Assembly (NCBI GenBank): GCA_008921705.1
Contig: VFFE01007510.1
Span: 395,788-459,787 of the forward strand
Direction of reading: 5' to 3'
DNA: 64,000 bases
Origin: Burhinus oedicnemus
Taxonomy: Eukaryota; Chordata; Aves; Charadriiformes; Burhinidae
Position 1 is the stretch's first letter, and each line of letters opens with the position of its first letter. The position numbers and the translations under genes are program-made. Below the pieces are notes generated by a model, which saw only the letters and a program-made list of their open reading frames with translations, was not told where the DNA came from and made no database searches. Below are positions 1 to 13,400 of this stretch, piece by piece.

Positions 1-1931
1 AAAGCAGAGGACAGCACCATTTCCCTTCACTAGGCCCAGGGTGCAGCACTTCATCCTCTCCTTTGGGCGCAGCCATTGCAACTCCTGGCCCAGTTCCCTG
101 CTCCCAGAACAAGAGCACGAATGGGCACAAAGACAAAGTCCCTTTAGCTCCCTCTTCTTTTTACCTGTCCAGATAACTGGGAAATGCAGAGAAGCTGAGA
201 GTTTTGCAGACTCATGTTTTCGTTGCAATATTAGAGTAATCACACCTTTCCTCAAATCTCCACCTTATGGGTCACAATATCCAGCCAGGTTTCACTCCTG
301 TCTTCATAGAACGGCTCAAACATATGGTTAAAAGGCTTCAGAAACAGAAGGCAAGTAAGATTACCCAATTTATTCTTTTACTAAGACATTTTGAAATATT
401 CAAGCTACACATCAAGAGTGTTGCTGTTTGAGAATTGTTTATAGTCTGCAGAAGTATTTTTCTGCCTCTCTTTCTGATTATGGGATTTTCCATTTTCTCC
501 TGAAATATGTTGCAGGGAGAAACAGCGGTGTTAAGATAACATACCTTTCTGAGGTATAAGGCTACCATATACTGCATGAAATATAATGGAAAACACAATG
601 GACTGAAATTATAGAAAAGAAAATGTATACTGGGTCTGAAAACATAGATCAAATGCATGGTCTACTGATCCATGAAAGTTTTTCTCAAAGAAAATCCCAG
701 AGGAAATCCCAGTTCTGGAATCATTTTGAGTGCAGTGGCATTTTGGAAAGTAGCCTGGTAACACTGACATGTTGAAGATTGCTGTGACTCAATTATTTCC
801 ACATCGCAGTCCTAAATTCTCAAGTAAGATGTTCTCCATAGCTGTCTGCCCTGAACGCTCAACCTGAGAGCTAAGGTTCAGGCTAGATTATTTCCACTTT
901 ACACATTGTCACCAGCAATAAAGATTATCCCATGTGAATTATGTCCACAGAGATATCTATGTCCCCTATGTGGCTTTGCACAGGTGCAGTTGATGGAGGC
1001 TTTGAAAATATTTCTTCTGCTCATCCATGAGGCTGAATTGATTCTGCAGCTCAACCTCCCTGCATCCAGCCATCCAGGACTATGAGAAGTTAAAAGAAAA
1101 AAAAAAGCATAGTTGGTTTTTGGTTTGGCTTGGCTTGGGTTTTTTGCTTTTTTAATTTATTTCAGTTAGGCAAGAAAACATTTATCTTTTCATTAAAATC
1201 AGTAAAGGGGATGAACTGCAGTTCTGTGTGGTAAAATGAAGCTATTTTTAAAGAACCACCAAAAATTACTCTAAATTAAATATCCTGAAGTACAGCACAG
1301 GAAACAGTCATCTGTTCACAGAGGACAGACAAAAAGACTTAATACACATTTCCAGATCTAATTATTACTGTTCTGTGAAGTCCTCTACCAATTTAGGATG
1401 CATTTCAGATGATGTTTTTAAAGAAACTGCACATATTTCATTGAGAATATTCTGTCACTAGTCTTTCATCAGGCCTCCAGCAAGCTAATCAATTAAAGGC
1501 TCTTTGGAACAACAACAAAACAATCCATTTGGGTCACTATGAGAAATAACAATGTCATTATTGTGGAAGTGCTTTTGTCAAAACGCAGAAATATGCTTCA
1601 GCCTGGAGCCAGCTTTCCGTAGGTCAAGACATCAGCCGATATTAGTTTGGAGCAAGCTATTTTATTTTGCAGTAAAATGGACAGAGGAGATGTCAGTTCT
1701 TTTAACAGAATGATTCTCTTCTTGGTCCAAGTAAAGGCCTAGCTACCATTGATGCACTTCACTGCTAATATTCTTAACATTTTCTTCAGTTTTGCTTTGC
1801 ACCACAATAACAAGTGGTTTCAAAAACTGTCCTCTGTCAATCACAGGATTAACTAACTTCAATGGAAGAAGTTCATCTGTAGTTTTGATTCTCAACACAT
1901 ATTTAGACTACTTTCAGGTTAACAGCAAGAA
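1..1931. other. AT-rich non-coding stretch, no gene recognised
   Basis: Intergenic or intronic DNA. The longest ORF (about 96 codons near 41-331, + strand) resembles no family I know and has no flanking gene structure. A G/T-rich low-complexity run lies near 1110-1155, preceded by a short A run. I see no recognisable transposon until the CR1 tail at 1932. Confidence 0.6.
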
Positions 1932-2004
1932 GAGGAGTAGGACTAGATGATCTCTAGAGGTCACTTCCAACTCTGAAAATTCCGTGATTCCGTGATTCCG
2001 TGAT
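1932..2004 (+). mobile_element. CR1 LINE, 3' end fragment (5' truncated)
   Basis: About 70 bp matching the 3' terminus of avian CR1. The text reads as the diagnostic 'gactagatgatctctagaggtcacttccaactct' type of tail and runs straight into three copies of the terminal octamer ATTCCGTG (1979-2004), a variant of the usual ATTCTATG. This orientation puts the element on the + strand. Only the untranslated 3' tail is present, so it has no coding capacity. Such severe 5' truncation is normal for CR1, which inserts by target-primed reverse transcription from its 3' end. Confidence 0.9.
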
Positions 2005-2509
2005 AAAGTAAGCACCTGGAGTTCCAGATGCACCTCTACACAAGCATATAGAATAATTCAGAAGAGAAATAACATGTCTTCTGTTGTTTAGTATCTGCAG
2101 TAGCTTGTGTGTATCTGTGTGTATATATATTTTTTATACATATATATAATATATATGACTAGCTATTAACCAGACCTAGGTATGAGTGCTCTGTTAAATC
2201 TCGCTTTCCAACCCAGTAGAGGGCAATAGAAGTATATGATCAAAAGCCAATGTGTTATCTAAAGCCAGGTTTTTCCTACAGCTTCATTTGAGTTGCTAAT
2301 TACCTAGAAAGAACAAGTAAAGTTCTCCCTCCTATGTGAGAAACAGGCAGGCTATGGAGAAGAAGGGAATGCACTGTTCTCCGTGTGTACTTGAGCTAGA
2401 AGAAGAAGCAATGGGTGGGAATTAGAGCAAAGTAATTAATTCTTAAGCATAAGAGAAAGTCTTCTAATTGCAAGGACAGTTCAGCGTCAGATGAGATTTC
2501 CTGGTTGTG
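2005..2509. other. AT-rich spacer between two CR1 fragments
   Basis: Contains a TG/TA-rich low-complexity run at about 2106-2157 that alternates purine and pyrimidine and could melt or extrude easily. No gene or exon is recognised. Confidence 0.55.
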
Positions 2510-2638
2510 GGTCCTTTATCACTGGAGGTCTCTAAGAACAAGCTAGGCAGATAGTAAGAAATGAGTTAGGGATCCCCCTTGGGGACAGCATGGAATAAGC
2601 AAGCTCTTTGAGATCCCTTCTAGCCATATTTCCTATGA
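2510..2638 (+). mobile_element. Degraded older CR1-type LINE 3' end
   Basis: The segment has the order seen in the 3' part of older sauropsid CR1 copies: 'actggaggtctctaagaacaagctaggca', a variable middle, then 'gagatcccttctagccatatttcctatgact'. The last part corresponds to the common 'aggtcccttccagccctatatttctatgatt' terminus. Divergence is high and the terminal octamers are gone, so the insertion is old. It is in the same orientation as the fragment at 1932 but belongs to a different subfamily type, so it is a separate event. Confidence 0.72.
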
Positions 2639-3716
2639 CTGGTTCCAGGACTAAGTTGTTTCTCAGACACACTATAAACAGTTCTTAAAGAAAAAATAAG
2701 TTCTCAAAATTAGGGTACAAAAAGCCCTTTTTAAAATAACCGCTACCCCTGGTTTTGGAAGATGAATACTGTTACTTAATAGCTGTATGAATACTACATT
2801 ATAGAGACATCCCTATTCAGGTGAAGAATAGTACCAGTATCAGAAATGGCTGTTGATCTATGACTTCGGTCAACAGGGTTATATGTAAGTTTATGGCTAC
2901 TTGTGGCAATCAAGCAGTGATCTCTAAAGAAAACAGAAAAGTACAGAACTAGAAGATGTACTAAAATTACTTTCATTAAATGTCGTCTTCTTGACCAATC
3001 CTTTTTCTGTGAATTTAAAATTACAGCTGATTGCTTAATAAAAATTTTCAAAAGAAGGAAAGAAGAAAGAGAATCTCTTATTATTACTCTTTCTTTCAAT
3101 AAAACCATTGTGAATATAGCATCCAGAATAATGTGTGGGCTATTGGTGATTTCATAATAGTTTTTGAGTAGGCTAATATACATCTAGAATAAAACTCTAC
3201 CTTCAGAAATGTAGTACGTTAGTTATTACTGCATATTACAATTCCCTCTGCAGACACAAACTTATAAGTCAGAGTCCTTTCTCAACATGTCCCAAATCTC
3301 ATTAATTTTTGGAGAAATGAGGATGTACATATTTTAAGAAATAATATACTGGTGGAAAAAAAGGAAAAATATAATACAATCATTCACAATAAACTCAAGT
3401 AACAGATTAATCTGAAAAAATCTATACCATGCAGAATGGGTTGATCTTAAAGGTATTCTGGAAGCCTCACCCTCAAACATCCAAAGCCAAAACCTAGCAA
3501 GGTGGAATGGTAATCAAAATATAAATATCGAATACATATAAAACTGTATATGCTGTACTTGAATCATAAAGTGAGTCTACACTCTTAACAGCAGAATTAG
3601 AAGGAAGAGATGTAAAATATATTTTGCATATACACCTGGTAAAGTCCATTCTTTTATTTTGTGTTCTTTTTGATCATTGTTGATATTCATAGGCCACAAA
3701 AATGCAGGCACAGTGG

Positions 3717-3833
3717 CAAAAAAAGAGAAGGAGACATGAGGTCCAGAGTAAGAGAAGCTGAAGAAGTGGATAGGAGAAAGCAAAGGGAAAACAAAGAAAG
3801 AGAAAATAGCAGGAGATGGAGAGAGCAGGAAAG
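3717..3833 (+). repeat. Purine-rich (GA/A-rich) low-complexity tract
   Basis: About 115 bp in which the + strand is overwhelmingly A and G, with GAGA, GAAG and AAAG motifs and only scattered pyrimidines. The ORF reading through it has an artificial Arg/Glu/Lys composition and is not taken as a gene. Confidence 0.6.
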
Positions 3834-4888
3834 TATTTGGTTTCCCTTTAATTCACACCATTCTAGAAGGTGTTCAAGCCCCTGAGGGAAACAGTAAAAG
3901 GGATTCATTATAACAGGTATAGCTTTTTAATCTACCTTTGGAAGAAAGATTGATTTTTCTTAAAGAGGAAGGAAAAAGTGGTTTACAGAAACATATCTCC
4001 ATGGAATACAATTTACTCATGGAAATTACTGCTGCAGGCTACCCTATTGGAAAATTGTGCATGATAGAAAACAACGTTCTGCAAAAAAGATTAGCTCTGC
4101 AGCTTAGTCTGGTATAGATAACACTGCAGTGGTTACCTGTGTCAGTCTTCATAATGTGAAGTATATAATAATCATCAGCTACATTTTTGAAGACAATTCT
4201 TCTGTGACATCACGTAACACAATTATACACAAAACATATGTGTTGCACCTATCTGGAGCATTCCTCCACCAAGGGAACAAACACCAGGCTTAGAGGAACC
4301 TGGGACAAGAATTTGGAATTTTTTCTTTGTTTATGGGGGTGAGTGTTGCAGAAAGTGGTGTTCTTCACATACAAAAATCTTAATTGTTTGGGTGCTGAGC
4401 CTTCACTGTTCAGGTCATTCAGGGGAGTTCCTCTTCCCTAATTTTAGACTTATATATGTAGACACCTAGCCTGAATTAGTTCTGACTCTCACACTAGTTG
4501 ATGGAAAGAGATAGGCAGAGATGTTCATTTGGTCCTAAAATTGGTGGCTAAAACACAAGCAATGCCTTTCGGGAGATGCCCTAGTTTCTCCACTGACCAT
4601 AGGGAGAGCTACAAGTGTTCTAGATCAGATAATGAACTTTTAGGCAATTAAATGGAGATTAATCATACCCATAAGGTCACATCCTCCTCAGTCACTGAAT
4701 TCACTTTGAGGCATTACATAATGTCAGAATTTTTTTGTTGTAAAAAAGGTCAAACAATTTTCCCCAATATCTGATCAGAAAACTTCCTTTGAAGGTTGAA
4801 TGAGACTCACTGCTTTTAAAATTGGAAGCCTTTTGATTTCTAGATTAACTGTAATTGAGGCCAGTTGATATCGATGTTTTCCTGTACA

Positions 4889-4916
4889 GAAAGTTACATT
4901 CCGAAAGTTACATTCC
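4889..4916. repeat. Perfect 14-bp tandem duplication
   Basis: GAAAGTTACATTCC occurs twice head to tail (4889-4902 and 4903-4916) with no mismatch, consistent with recent replication slippage or patch duplication. Confidence 0.9.
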
Positions 4917-5608
4917 AAATGTTCTTTGGATGCACAAAGAATCATCTAAACCTGATTTATCCACTGATGATAATATGAGTTATGTCAACTGTCTGTCAGA
5001 CATCACTTGGAAAACCTGTTTTTTTAATTTCAGGAGCATGCTGGACTTAAAGTAATAAAGTGGGTATGGTATCATGGAAGCATGTTACTGTTTGTATACT
5101 GAGTCCAAACTACCAGTATGATGCCATTGTGCTGATTATTGTCGAAACACATAGCAAGAAACAGATCTGCCAAAAAAACCCTCAGTCGGGGTAGACAAGT
5201 CAAAGAAAAGGCAAGATAAGAACCAGACATTAGGGCTTAGGTGGGAGGTGGTTTGTATGGGGTTGTGCAGCGGTCTTCCAGGAGAGCCAGATTTACATGC
5301 TAGATCTTGTGAGCCACAGGCAGCCTATAGACACCTATATGCCTGCTTTCATGTAAACTAGTCACTTGCTTTATTTTCTTCACTTTCCACATTTCTGTTC
5401 ATCTTAATATTTGTGTATATTGTTACTTTAGGAGGTTAGGCATGTCTCCTTATAAAAGAGTCAGTACTTTTCGTGACAAAGTGTGTGGGTTGTACATCAA
5501 ACAGCTCCTCTGAGAGACAGCTCCAGCGCTAGCACAGTGACATTTCACCTGCTGTATAAAAATCAGTGCAGGGAGATTCAGGAACATGAGATTGGAGAAG
5601 CTACTCGA

Positions 5609-5635
5609 TGTGTGTGTGTGTGTGTGTGCGTGTGC
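5609..5635. repeat. (TG)n microsatellite
   Basis: About 13 TG units with a CG interruption near the 3' end, followed by the 10-bp palindrome TGTGCGCACA (5639-5648). The whole block alternates purine and pyrimidine and is a likely length-polymorphic marker. Confidence 0.92.
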
Positions 5636-8600
5636 ATTTGTGCGCACATGCACGTGTACCAACACCCGCTCAAGTTCTGTGCAGAAAACAAAGTAAGACT
5701 GAACCATTTATAGCGGTGTTCTGATCACTCAGGCTGCCAACGGGAACTTGAATTTACTGTTTTCCTTGCACGAATACTTCGTCTTAGATGGTTATTCCTT
5801 GATTTTCAGCATGACTCCAACAGCATGGTAATCCATGCATGTGCAATATTCTCCTGACATTTATTCAACAGAAAAACAGGTTTAAAATATAAGGTCATAA
5901 TTAGTTATAGGAAAAACAGACACAGACATGAAGAGGAATATACAACTACACATAACCAGGCAATGGTAACTAAGGGTAGTCCCTCTCAACAACAGTAATT
6001 TTCTGCCTGTGATAATAAGGACTCAACATCTGTCATTAAAAGTGAAAGGAAAGGAATGTACAACCCCAAAGTTGCAGTCTGTGTGCAAAAAGACCTCTTA
6101 CAGTAGAGCTTCTAAAGACTAACTAGGTGTTGATATTTGCAGTTATTACTTAAGTAAATACAGTAAACCTGACCCTGCTCAGCTGTCTGACATAATTGGT
6201 GTTCATGTTAGTTCTCATGCTGCTTTTACATGTGTAAACCTTATAATCTAATCTAGTCTATTGTAGTTGGACTTTAGTTAGATCATTTTTTTGACAGCTT
6301 TGTCATTTTCCCAGCTAATGCTAGCCAAATGCCCTAACCCATGCTGTCATGGTCTCATTTTAAAGTTGTTGTTGTGGTGGTTTGAGCCCTAACATTCCTC
6401 TTTCCTCTGGTCTAAGGGAGTATAAACAACCAATCCTGCCCTTATTCCCAGGATCTTCTGGAGTCCCCAGGCAGTGAAGGCAGCTGCCTACCACAGCAAC
6501 ATTCAAGGAGTGGCAAAACAACGGGGTAGTAACAATGACATGTAAAGCACAGCACAGTCCAAGTAATGGCAACTGTCAAAGAGGGCAGAAATATGTAAGC
6601 TGTTGTGGAGAGGCAGGAAAAATCCACCTGCGCACACAGGGCATGCTTTTTTCTTGTACTAGTTTTCCTAGTCCTGGTATTGCCTTACTTCCGTAGTCTC
6701 TCTGTCAGAAGGAGGGAAGGGCGGGGATTCACAAGAACCAAGTGACAACATCTAGTTCTTCCCTATATTTGATGCCTTTTCATTTAACAAGCTCCTTTTT
6801 AATAACACTATTAATTAGACCTGTAAAAGTGTCCATGAAATGGGTTTCTATAGCTACCTATTTTTAATGCTTTATTTTGGCTGCCATCACCACATATCTG
6901 GCTCAGAAAAAATGAAGATCAAACTGTTCATCATCATCTGAACATAGCTCAAGTGGGATAAAGGTCATGTTTTGAAACAGTTAAAGCAATGTGTACTCCA
7001 GTCCAAACCTTCAATTGAAAACCCGAACCAGCTGCTGAAGCCAGATCTTTAAAGGTCAAAAAAATTGTGAAAGGTACATGCAATAGTGAACTTTTCAGAT
7101 AATGTCTTTCCAAATGGGTAGTGAGGAACGACAAACAAATGCATGACTTCTCTGTGGTGCTATGTCCTAATGCAGGTAGCAGCTGAGGCATTCAGTAGAT
7201 ATGGTACTTTCAGAAGCTGACCCTGCTTCTGCCTGATCCTGACTGCCTAAATGGGATCAGGGCAGCATTTTGTTGCATCCGTGAGCACAACTGTCTAAAA
7301 AAAACGATAATCAAGCCTACTGCCCATTCCACAGAGCCAAGCCCCATTTGTCAAAGCACTTAACTAGTCCACTGAAGATATAGTTGGCTAATGTTCCTAA
7401 AAAGTAGTTCCCTGATATTCTAGGCACTTTAGATGACCCTTAGTCCATTCATCTTTGAACACAATGTCCAATGAGATTAATTAATTAAAAAAGAGAGAGA
7501 GAATTGGAAAAGGGAGAGAGGGAAAATTTTGAACTTCAGCTCCTTCACGATTTGAATGCAGATCTACCCATGGATCAAAACTGGTCATTTGTTTAAAAAG
7601 AAAAAACAAAAAACACCACAACACCCAAAACTTTATTGAGCAGAATAACCATTGTATCCATGCCTCTTTTTCTCTCAGGAGAATAAAAAAATGCCGTATT
7701 GATGAAATATTTCACTCTTTCTCAAGGATATCACAGATAGGAATCTTCATTGCTTTTTAGTTAAGTAACCAAAGTCCATCGAGGACCACAAACCAAAACA
7801 ACTTCCTCTGAAATCTTTTAGGAATTTGATTTTGCTGCATGAGAGACAACAAAACATGATGAGAACAGCAGCACCTGAGTGCATTGCACCATCAGGAAAG
7901 GGGTTAATGTATGTGGCAGAACAAGATCTAAAGTGGTTTCAGCTGAGTCCACTTACCACACCACTCAAAAGATTGGCTTTTAATGCTTTTTGAAGATAAC
8001 TTTTACTCAGCTTTAGTTGTAGCTTTGCAAGACACTTAAGCAATTAGAGCTAAATTTTATAAGAAATGTGCTTGCCTTCCTTGGAAATACACTGCTGTTG
8101 GTCTTTGCAAGGGCCTCTACACACTTAACTCCTATCCTCTTGAAAATCCCAGTGAGTACATATCTGTATATTTTCATATTTAGATAATTGTATGAATCTG
8201 CATCATAACTGCATTTTCCTAAGCTGAAGGAACTTGCTTTAAAAGGGCAGACTATGAGTATCAAGTGCTTGGCTTGAATCATTAATTACCTTTATTAGTT
8301 ATCTAGTTGGGATCCTCCTATTCTTTTCTGTCTTCTAACTTAAGATATAAAAATTCCTAAGAGACTATTGCTGATTTAGAAGATATCAGACGACTATGTT
8401 ACTCATGATCCTTAAGAAGATTTCATTGTGGATTACCAGGAAAGCTCTGATGCTATGTGTATATGTTTATGTAAGTGACAGTTATACAGAGGTAACTTTT
8501 AATTCCCTACGGTAGTTTTTCATCTGACTGAAAAGACCTTTGCAAGTTCTGGTCGTTGCAAGTACTGATTCAGGAGCCAAGTAAGCACCTTGTACTTGTT

Positions 8601-10450
8601 GAATCAAGCTAATTTTCATGGTCTACTATCTAAGAGCTTCTATTGTGTGCCTCAGCAAAAAACTTTTCCAATATTTAAGAGCAACAGAAGGAGACCGCAT
8701 AAAGACCAGCTAGGGATCTCGATGCGCCACTGTAGGGTAAACCGGGCTGGATTTCAAGAGCATCTTCATTGTGTTTATAGCTAACTGCCTTGCTGAGATC
8801 TTCAGAGCATTACAAGTGAGAAACACTCTATGAAATAGTTTTATTTGATGTATTCTGTTACTTAAATGTACTCAGTTAGAAGTGATCATGACGTAGTTTC
8901 TAAGAGCTATTTTCTATCTGGACCACTCTCTTCAGTGTTGTTAAAAATGTGATGTACAGTTGATCCTATCTGTCTCAACTTTTGGCTAAGAAACTGTAGC
9001 TTTACCCTCAAATATTTTGGTTTTAGATGATGACAAACTAGGCAGCCCTATGTTTCTGTGGCAATTGTTAATGACTATGAATATGTTGTGTTGCACAGTT
9101 TAGAGTTAAATTCTGCACGCGTTTTGTTAAATACTTGAGTCAAGGTCTTAATTTTGATTTTCTTTTCCATATAAAATCTGATGTCTTTGCTTTTTAACAG
9201 ATAAATTTCCACTTATTTCTGTGACTTAATGTTTCAGTTACAGAAATATGCTATCGTTTTCATAATTCTTTAATGTCTCTTCTTGTGAGAATGAATTTCA
9301 GAAAGCAATTTAAAAAGAGATGACTTTCCTCTAAACAATTATTTTTTCAGAATTGTGAAATAAACTTATTGCGAGAATTTCTTTGGTTGCCTGATGACAG
9401 CAACTAAGTCAATATGAGTCACATGAGGAAAAAAAAGTTTCTAATGCTCTGTAATGGCCTGAAATTTTGGAGAGAGACTTTTTCCCATTTAGCATGAAGT
9501 TATAATAGTTTTCGATCAGCAGGCTTAAAAAGTTTTTTTTAAGAGCTGGCCCAGAACCTTGATAATTATAAATGCTGATTTTTCAGTAAGTCTTATAAGA
9601 AAGGCAATTTCTATAGATTTGGAAGAAAAAAAAATATTGTACCAATACTTAGAAAGTGTAAATAGAAATTATCCACCTAGTGATAGGTCTGTCAGTCTGA
9701 TTTTGTTCCCAAAAATATGATGGAACAATTCAAGCTGGACTCAGTTAATGATAAAGGTCAGCAGTTTAATCAATGTGGTTCATCAAAAAAAAAAAAAAAA
9801 AAAGAAAATTACAAGTTTTGATTATACCGGTAGATGGCAATGTAATATATTTCATTTTCTGGAAGACATTCTATTAAACTAAATTAGACTACAAAATAAA
9901 CACTGCAAACATTAAATCCATTAAACTTGATGGACTTACTGTTATATCTTGAGATATGTCAATAGGTAATTATCTCTGGAAGGGTGTGTTTCTAAAAATC
10001 TTCTGCAGGGACTGGATATTGGTCTTCATGAAATTAACACTTTTATCTACAAATTGGTAGGAAACATATAACCATTACTAATAAATTGTGCAAGTGAACT
10101 CCATGGTGTAGTGAATCACTAACAAAGAGTGATCTAGAATGCCTCTGAAAGCAAGCTAAAAATATGTATTTAATGTGGCCAAATGAGAATTCATCTATCT
10201 GACAATGAAGCAAATAACCCAAACTTGCAGACGTGGCAATTCTAAGAAATGATCTGGGGTTTATGGAGGATAATCAAATAAACATGAGCTTTCAGAACAG
10301 CGCTGTCACCAGCAGGGCTAACACGCTGTGTTAGAGTAATTGGGGTCTATAAGCTTACCCTTGCTGTGAGTGCAGCCGTGAGAAACAGCTCAGCTGATAC
10401 TAGGATAACCTGTAACAATAAATAATGAGAAAAAGAGTGTGGAAAGGAGA
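5636..10450. other. AT-rich non-coding stretch
   Basis: No gene is recognised. It contains a purine-rich patch at about 7478-7525 following a TTAATTAATTAA run, an A19 homopolymer at 9785-9803, and otherwise unique-looking sequence. A tract near 6360-6640 has an LTR-like flavour but no paired LTR, primer-binding site or termini that I can support. Confidence 0.5.
9785..9803. repeat. Poly(A) homopolymer, A19
   Basis: Uninterrupted run of 19 A. No LINE, SINE or processed pseudogene sequence precedes it on the + strand, so it is called as a simple repeat and not as a retrocopy tail. Confidence 0.9.
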
Positions 10451-13400
10451 TAGATAAATTGGACTTATCCTGGAAAAAAACCCAAAACCTGATCATAACT
10501 GGTACACTGCAACAAATTGCTCACAGACCAGTGAGGGCCCCAGTACCAACGTTTGTGAAACTTCTCAGCCACCTCCTGTCCATTCTCCAGTTTTGGGAAG
10601 CACGGATGACCCTCCTGGTCCTGCCAGGACAGCATGGGCTTCTTGGGGAGCTCTGCCCAGCCACACAGAAGCCCACCAATATGGCAGCCTGGGGAGTGAG
10701 CCAGTATCTAAGGAACAGCTGTCACCACTTTTTGGTTAATTTCCAAGAAAAGGGGATAGAACTAGAAAGGTTATAATATCTTTGTATTTAGCAGTGATGT
10801 GGTCACAATACAGTTGCGGTCCTCAGTTTCTGGCAGTTGCAGTGCAAGGAGAGAATGTTGCTACATTGGTGAAAACTTACAGAAGATCCACAAGGATGAC
10901 TAAAGACTGGAAAACAAGCATTTTCATCAAGGATTAAGAAGAGATGGAATTAGGACATGTCATATTATCACAGAGTAAAATTGCCTATAGGCATTTGATA
11001 ATAATGTCTTATAAATAGTTTTGGCAATAAACATTTGTAACAGCAGAACGAGGTATAGCAAAGTTTGGTAACTCGATGAAGAAGCAGCTAGAGAAATTCA
11101 CGAATATGCAAAAAAGAAAGAATCAAAAAAAACTCTGAGCAGCTGTAGTCTATTATTCATCACTGAAGATGTTCCAATCAAGATTATTTCTCCATAAAAG
11201 ATGTGTTCTAGTTCAAACCATATTAGTTACAGTATATACATTGGATTTCATCTTATGGAAAGTAACATTATACTGTGGCTTTCTCAACTAAGTCAACAAG
11301 ACTTCCAAAGAATCTCAAATAGTATTGGTTAGGGCCTATTTAGAAAGTACACCGTGTTACAGAAGGAAGGATGGAACCAAATAAAATGTGTTTCATCTTC
11401 TAATTTATCTACTACACATCTGTAGCCTAACTTCTGTCTTCATATCCACAGCTGTATGATAGCACCTTGTGCTTGCACGGTACTTGACAGTGGAAGCACT
11501 GATGTTTGCCCCATTTAGACCCACTAAACCTTCCTCTGAAGGTAGCAGGTGACTGTTCAGTCTTATCTATTGAATGGCTCATTTAGCACAATGGATTGAT
11601 ATAAAATGTATTGATAAACCATCCACTTGCACAACAGTCATCATTACTGTGAAGTCATACAGGCCAATTCACTAATTTATATCTTTATAAATGTATAATA
11701 AATATATCTTTATTTTAAATATACTTCAATGTTATTCTTATCATTGCAGGTCACACCAATTTAGAAGGCTAAATCCTATTTTCAAAAGTTCTTTATGTTC
11801 TAATCCTCAAAGGAATTTAAGTGTCTAACAGTCATTAATATGACAGGGATGTAATGGGGGAATTATCACTAGTTAGTAAATGAATTACCATACATCACTG
11901 TCAAAAATAGGACCTGGCCATCTGAATCACTCAGGCAACACCAAGCATACAGAAACTGTGATATTAAATCCTGTTCTGCAGCAGTCTGAATCCCATGAAT
12001 TGCACCAGATGCCAAACTGTACAGAGTTGGATTCCTTTGTGAATATGAGCGGGCTGAGGGGGTCTTTGCTTAATCACCAGTACAACACCCATTTCTTTCC
12101 ATCCCACCTTAGGAGGATGCCAGCCTTCTCAGACTGAGCCAGCCTTCACTTTCTTACTTGTGTATGACACTACAGAATCCTCCATAAAATTGTTATTTCT
12201 GTTAAGTTTTATTTTTGTTTCAAAGACAAGCTTACAATCTCTCTTTGCAAAGGCATTAATATTGCCTGATCAAACCCTCCTTAGCCCAGACACTGGTAAA
12301 TATAAATGGAAGATTAACCTGAGTAAAATGTTCAAGTGAGTTATTTAGTATTAATAACTCATGTTTTACCTTTAATCCTTAGGTTAGATTATGAGTGATT
12401 TATTTTGCTGAAATCATGGCAAACTGCACAATCATAATATAATGAAAGTACAATTAATCACAACAGAAAATACCACATCGCTTAGGAACTAATATCCAAC
12501 ACTGCATTCCAATGGAAGACTGATGCAAAAAGTGATGCCAAATGGCATGTCAGAGAAAAAGAAACACATTTTGCTAGTATTTTCTGTCAAGAATATTTGG
12601 CTAAGCAGAAAAAGCTTGTAGGTGTCCATGTCAGGAAAAATCTATAACCCAGATAACTGGATAATCTCAGTTTGAATTTCCTTTGCTTTGAAAATTCCAT
12701 GCTAGAAATACTAGGCAAAGTGAGTGAAACTTTTCCACAAGATTTTTTTCAACACAAAATTCAGATTGAAGACTCTGCAGCATTTTTGTGCATTAGTGTT
12801 AGTTTCAGTAAATTTATTTCTAGGGTAAAAAAGTAGCTGAAAACTTTGTAAGCTTGATGCCGTGGTTCTTTTCTAAGCAAACAATTCAAAAATATTTTAC
12901 ATAACGGATATCTTATTTATAATTTATTTTTATTTTCTTTTTTAACAAATGTTTACTAAAGCTTGAAATGTTAGTAATGAAACTTTTTTCTACTGTGTTT
13001 TTAGCTATCAATGTATAAAATAAATCATTTGATACTGATCTCATTTTTTTTCTAGTGTTTAGATCTAAACTAGAGTCAGAAATATTTTCTATTCTTCTTT
13101 TGGTTTGTTTTTTTTTAACCTTTTAAATTCCTCTAGTTTGCAGACTTATTTTTAAGAAAGAAGCTTTTGTCTAAAAAGACAGGGAATTTGCCTACTTTGT
13201 CTTCCAGAAGCTAACTTCTTTGTTTTTCATTAAGTATAAATATGAACTTCATTCCTCTGTGTTTACCCAGGTAGACGAATAAATTTAGAATCCAATTGCC
13301 TGTAGTTATCCCCGTATTTTTAACCAGTATTTCCTGACTGCTTTAATTTTGATATTTTTCACCATGAATCCAATAGCAGGTTTACTATTACATAATAGCA

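Larger units (their letters stand above)
2639..5608. other. AT-rich non-coding stretch
   Basis: No exon or gene is recognised. Local features are a strongly purine-biased tract at 3717-3833 and a perfect 14-bp tandem duplication at 4889-4916. An ORF of about 74 codons over the purine tract is rich in Arg, Glu and Lys only because of base composition. Confidence 0.55.

Noticed and set aside
6346..6640. Possible LTR start (TGTCATGG... with a GGGAGTATAAAC string)
   Set aside because: No matching second LTR, no polyadenylation arrangement or CA end that could be supported.
9785..9803. Poly(A) as a processed pseudogene or SINE tail
   Set aside because: No gene-like or SINE-like sequence precedes it, and no target-site duplication was evident.
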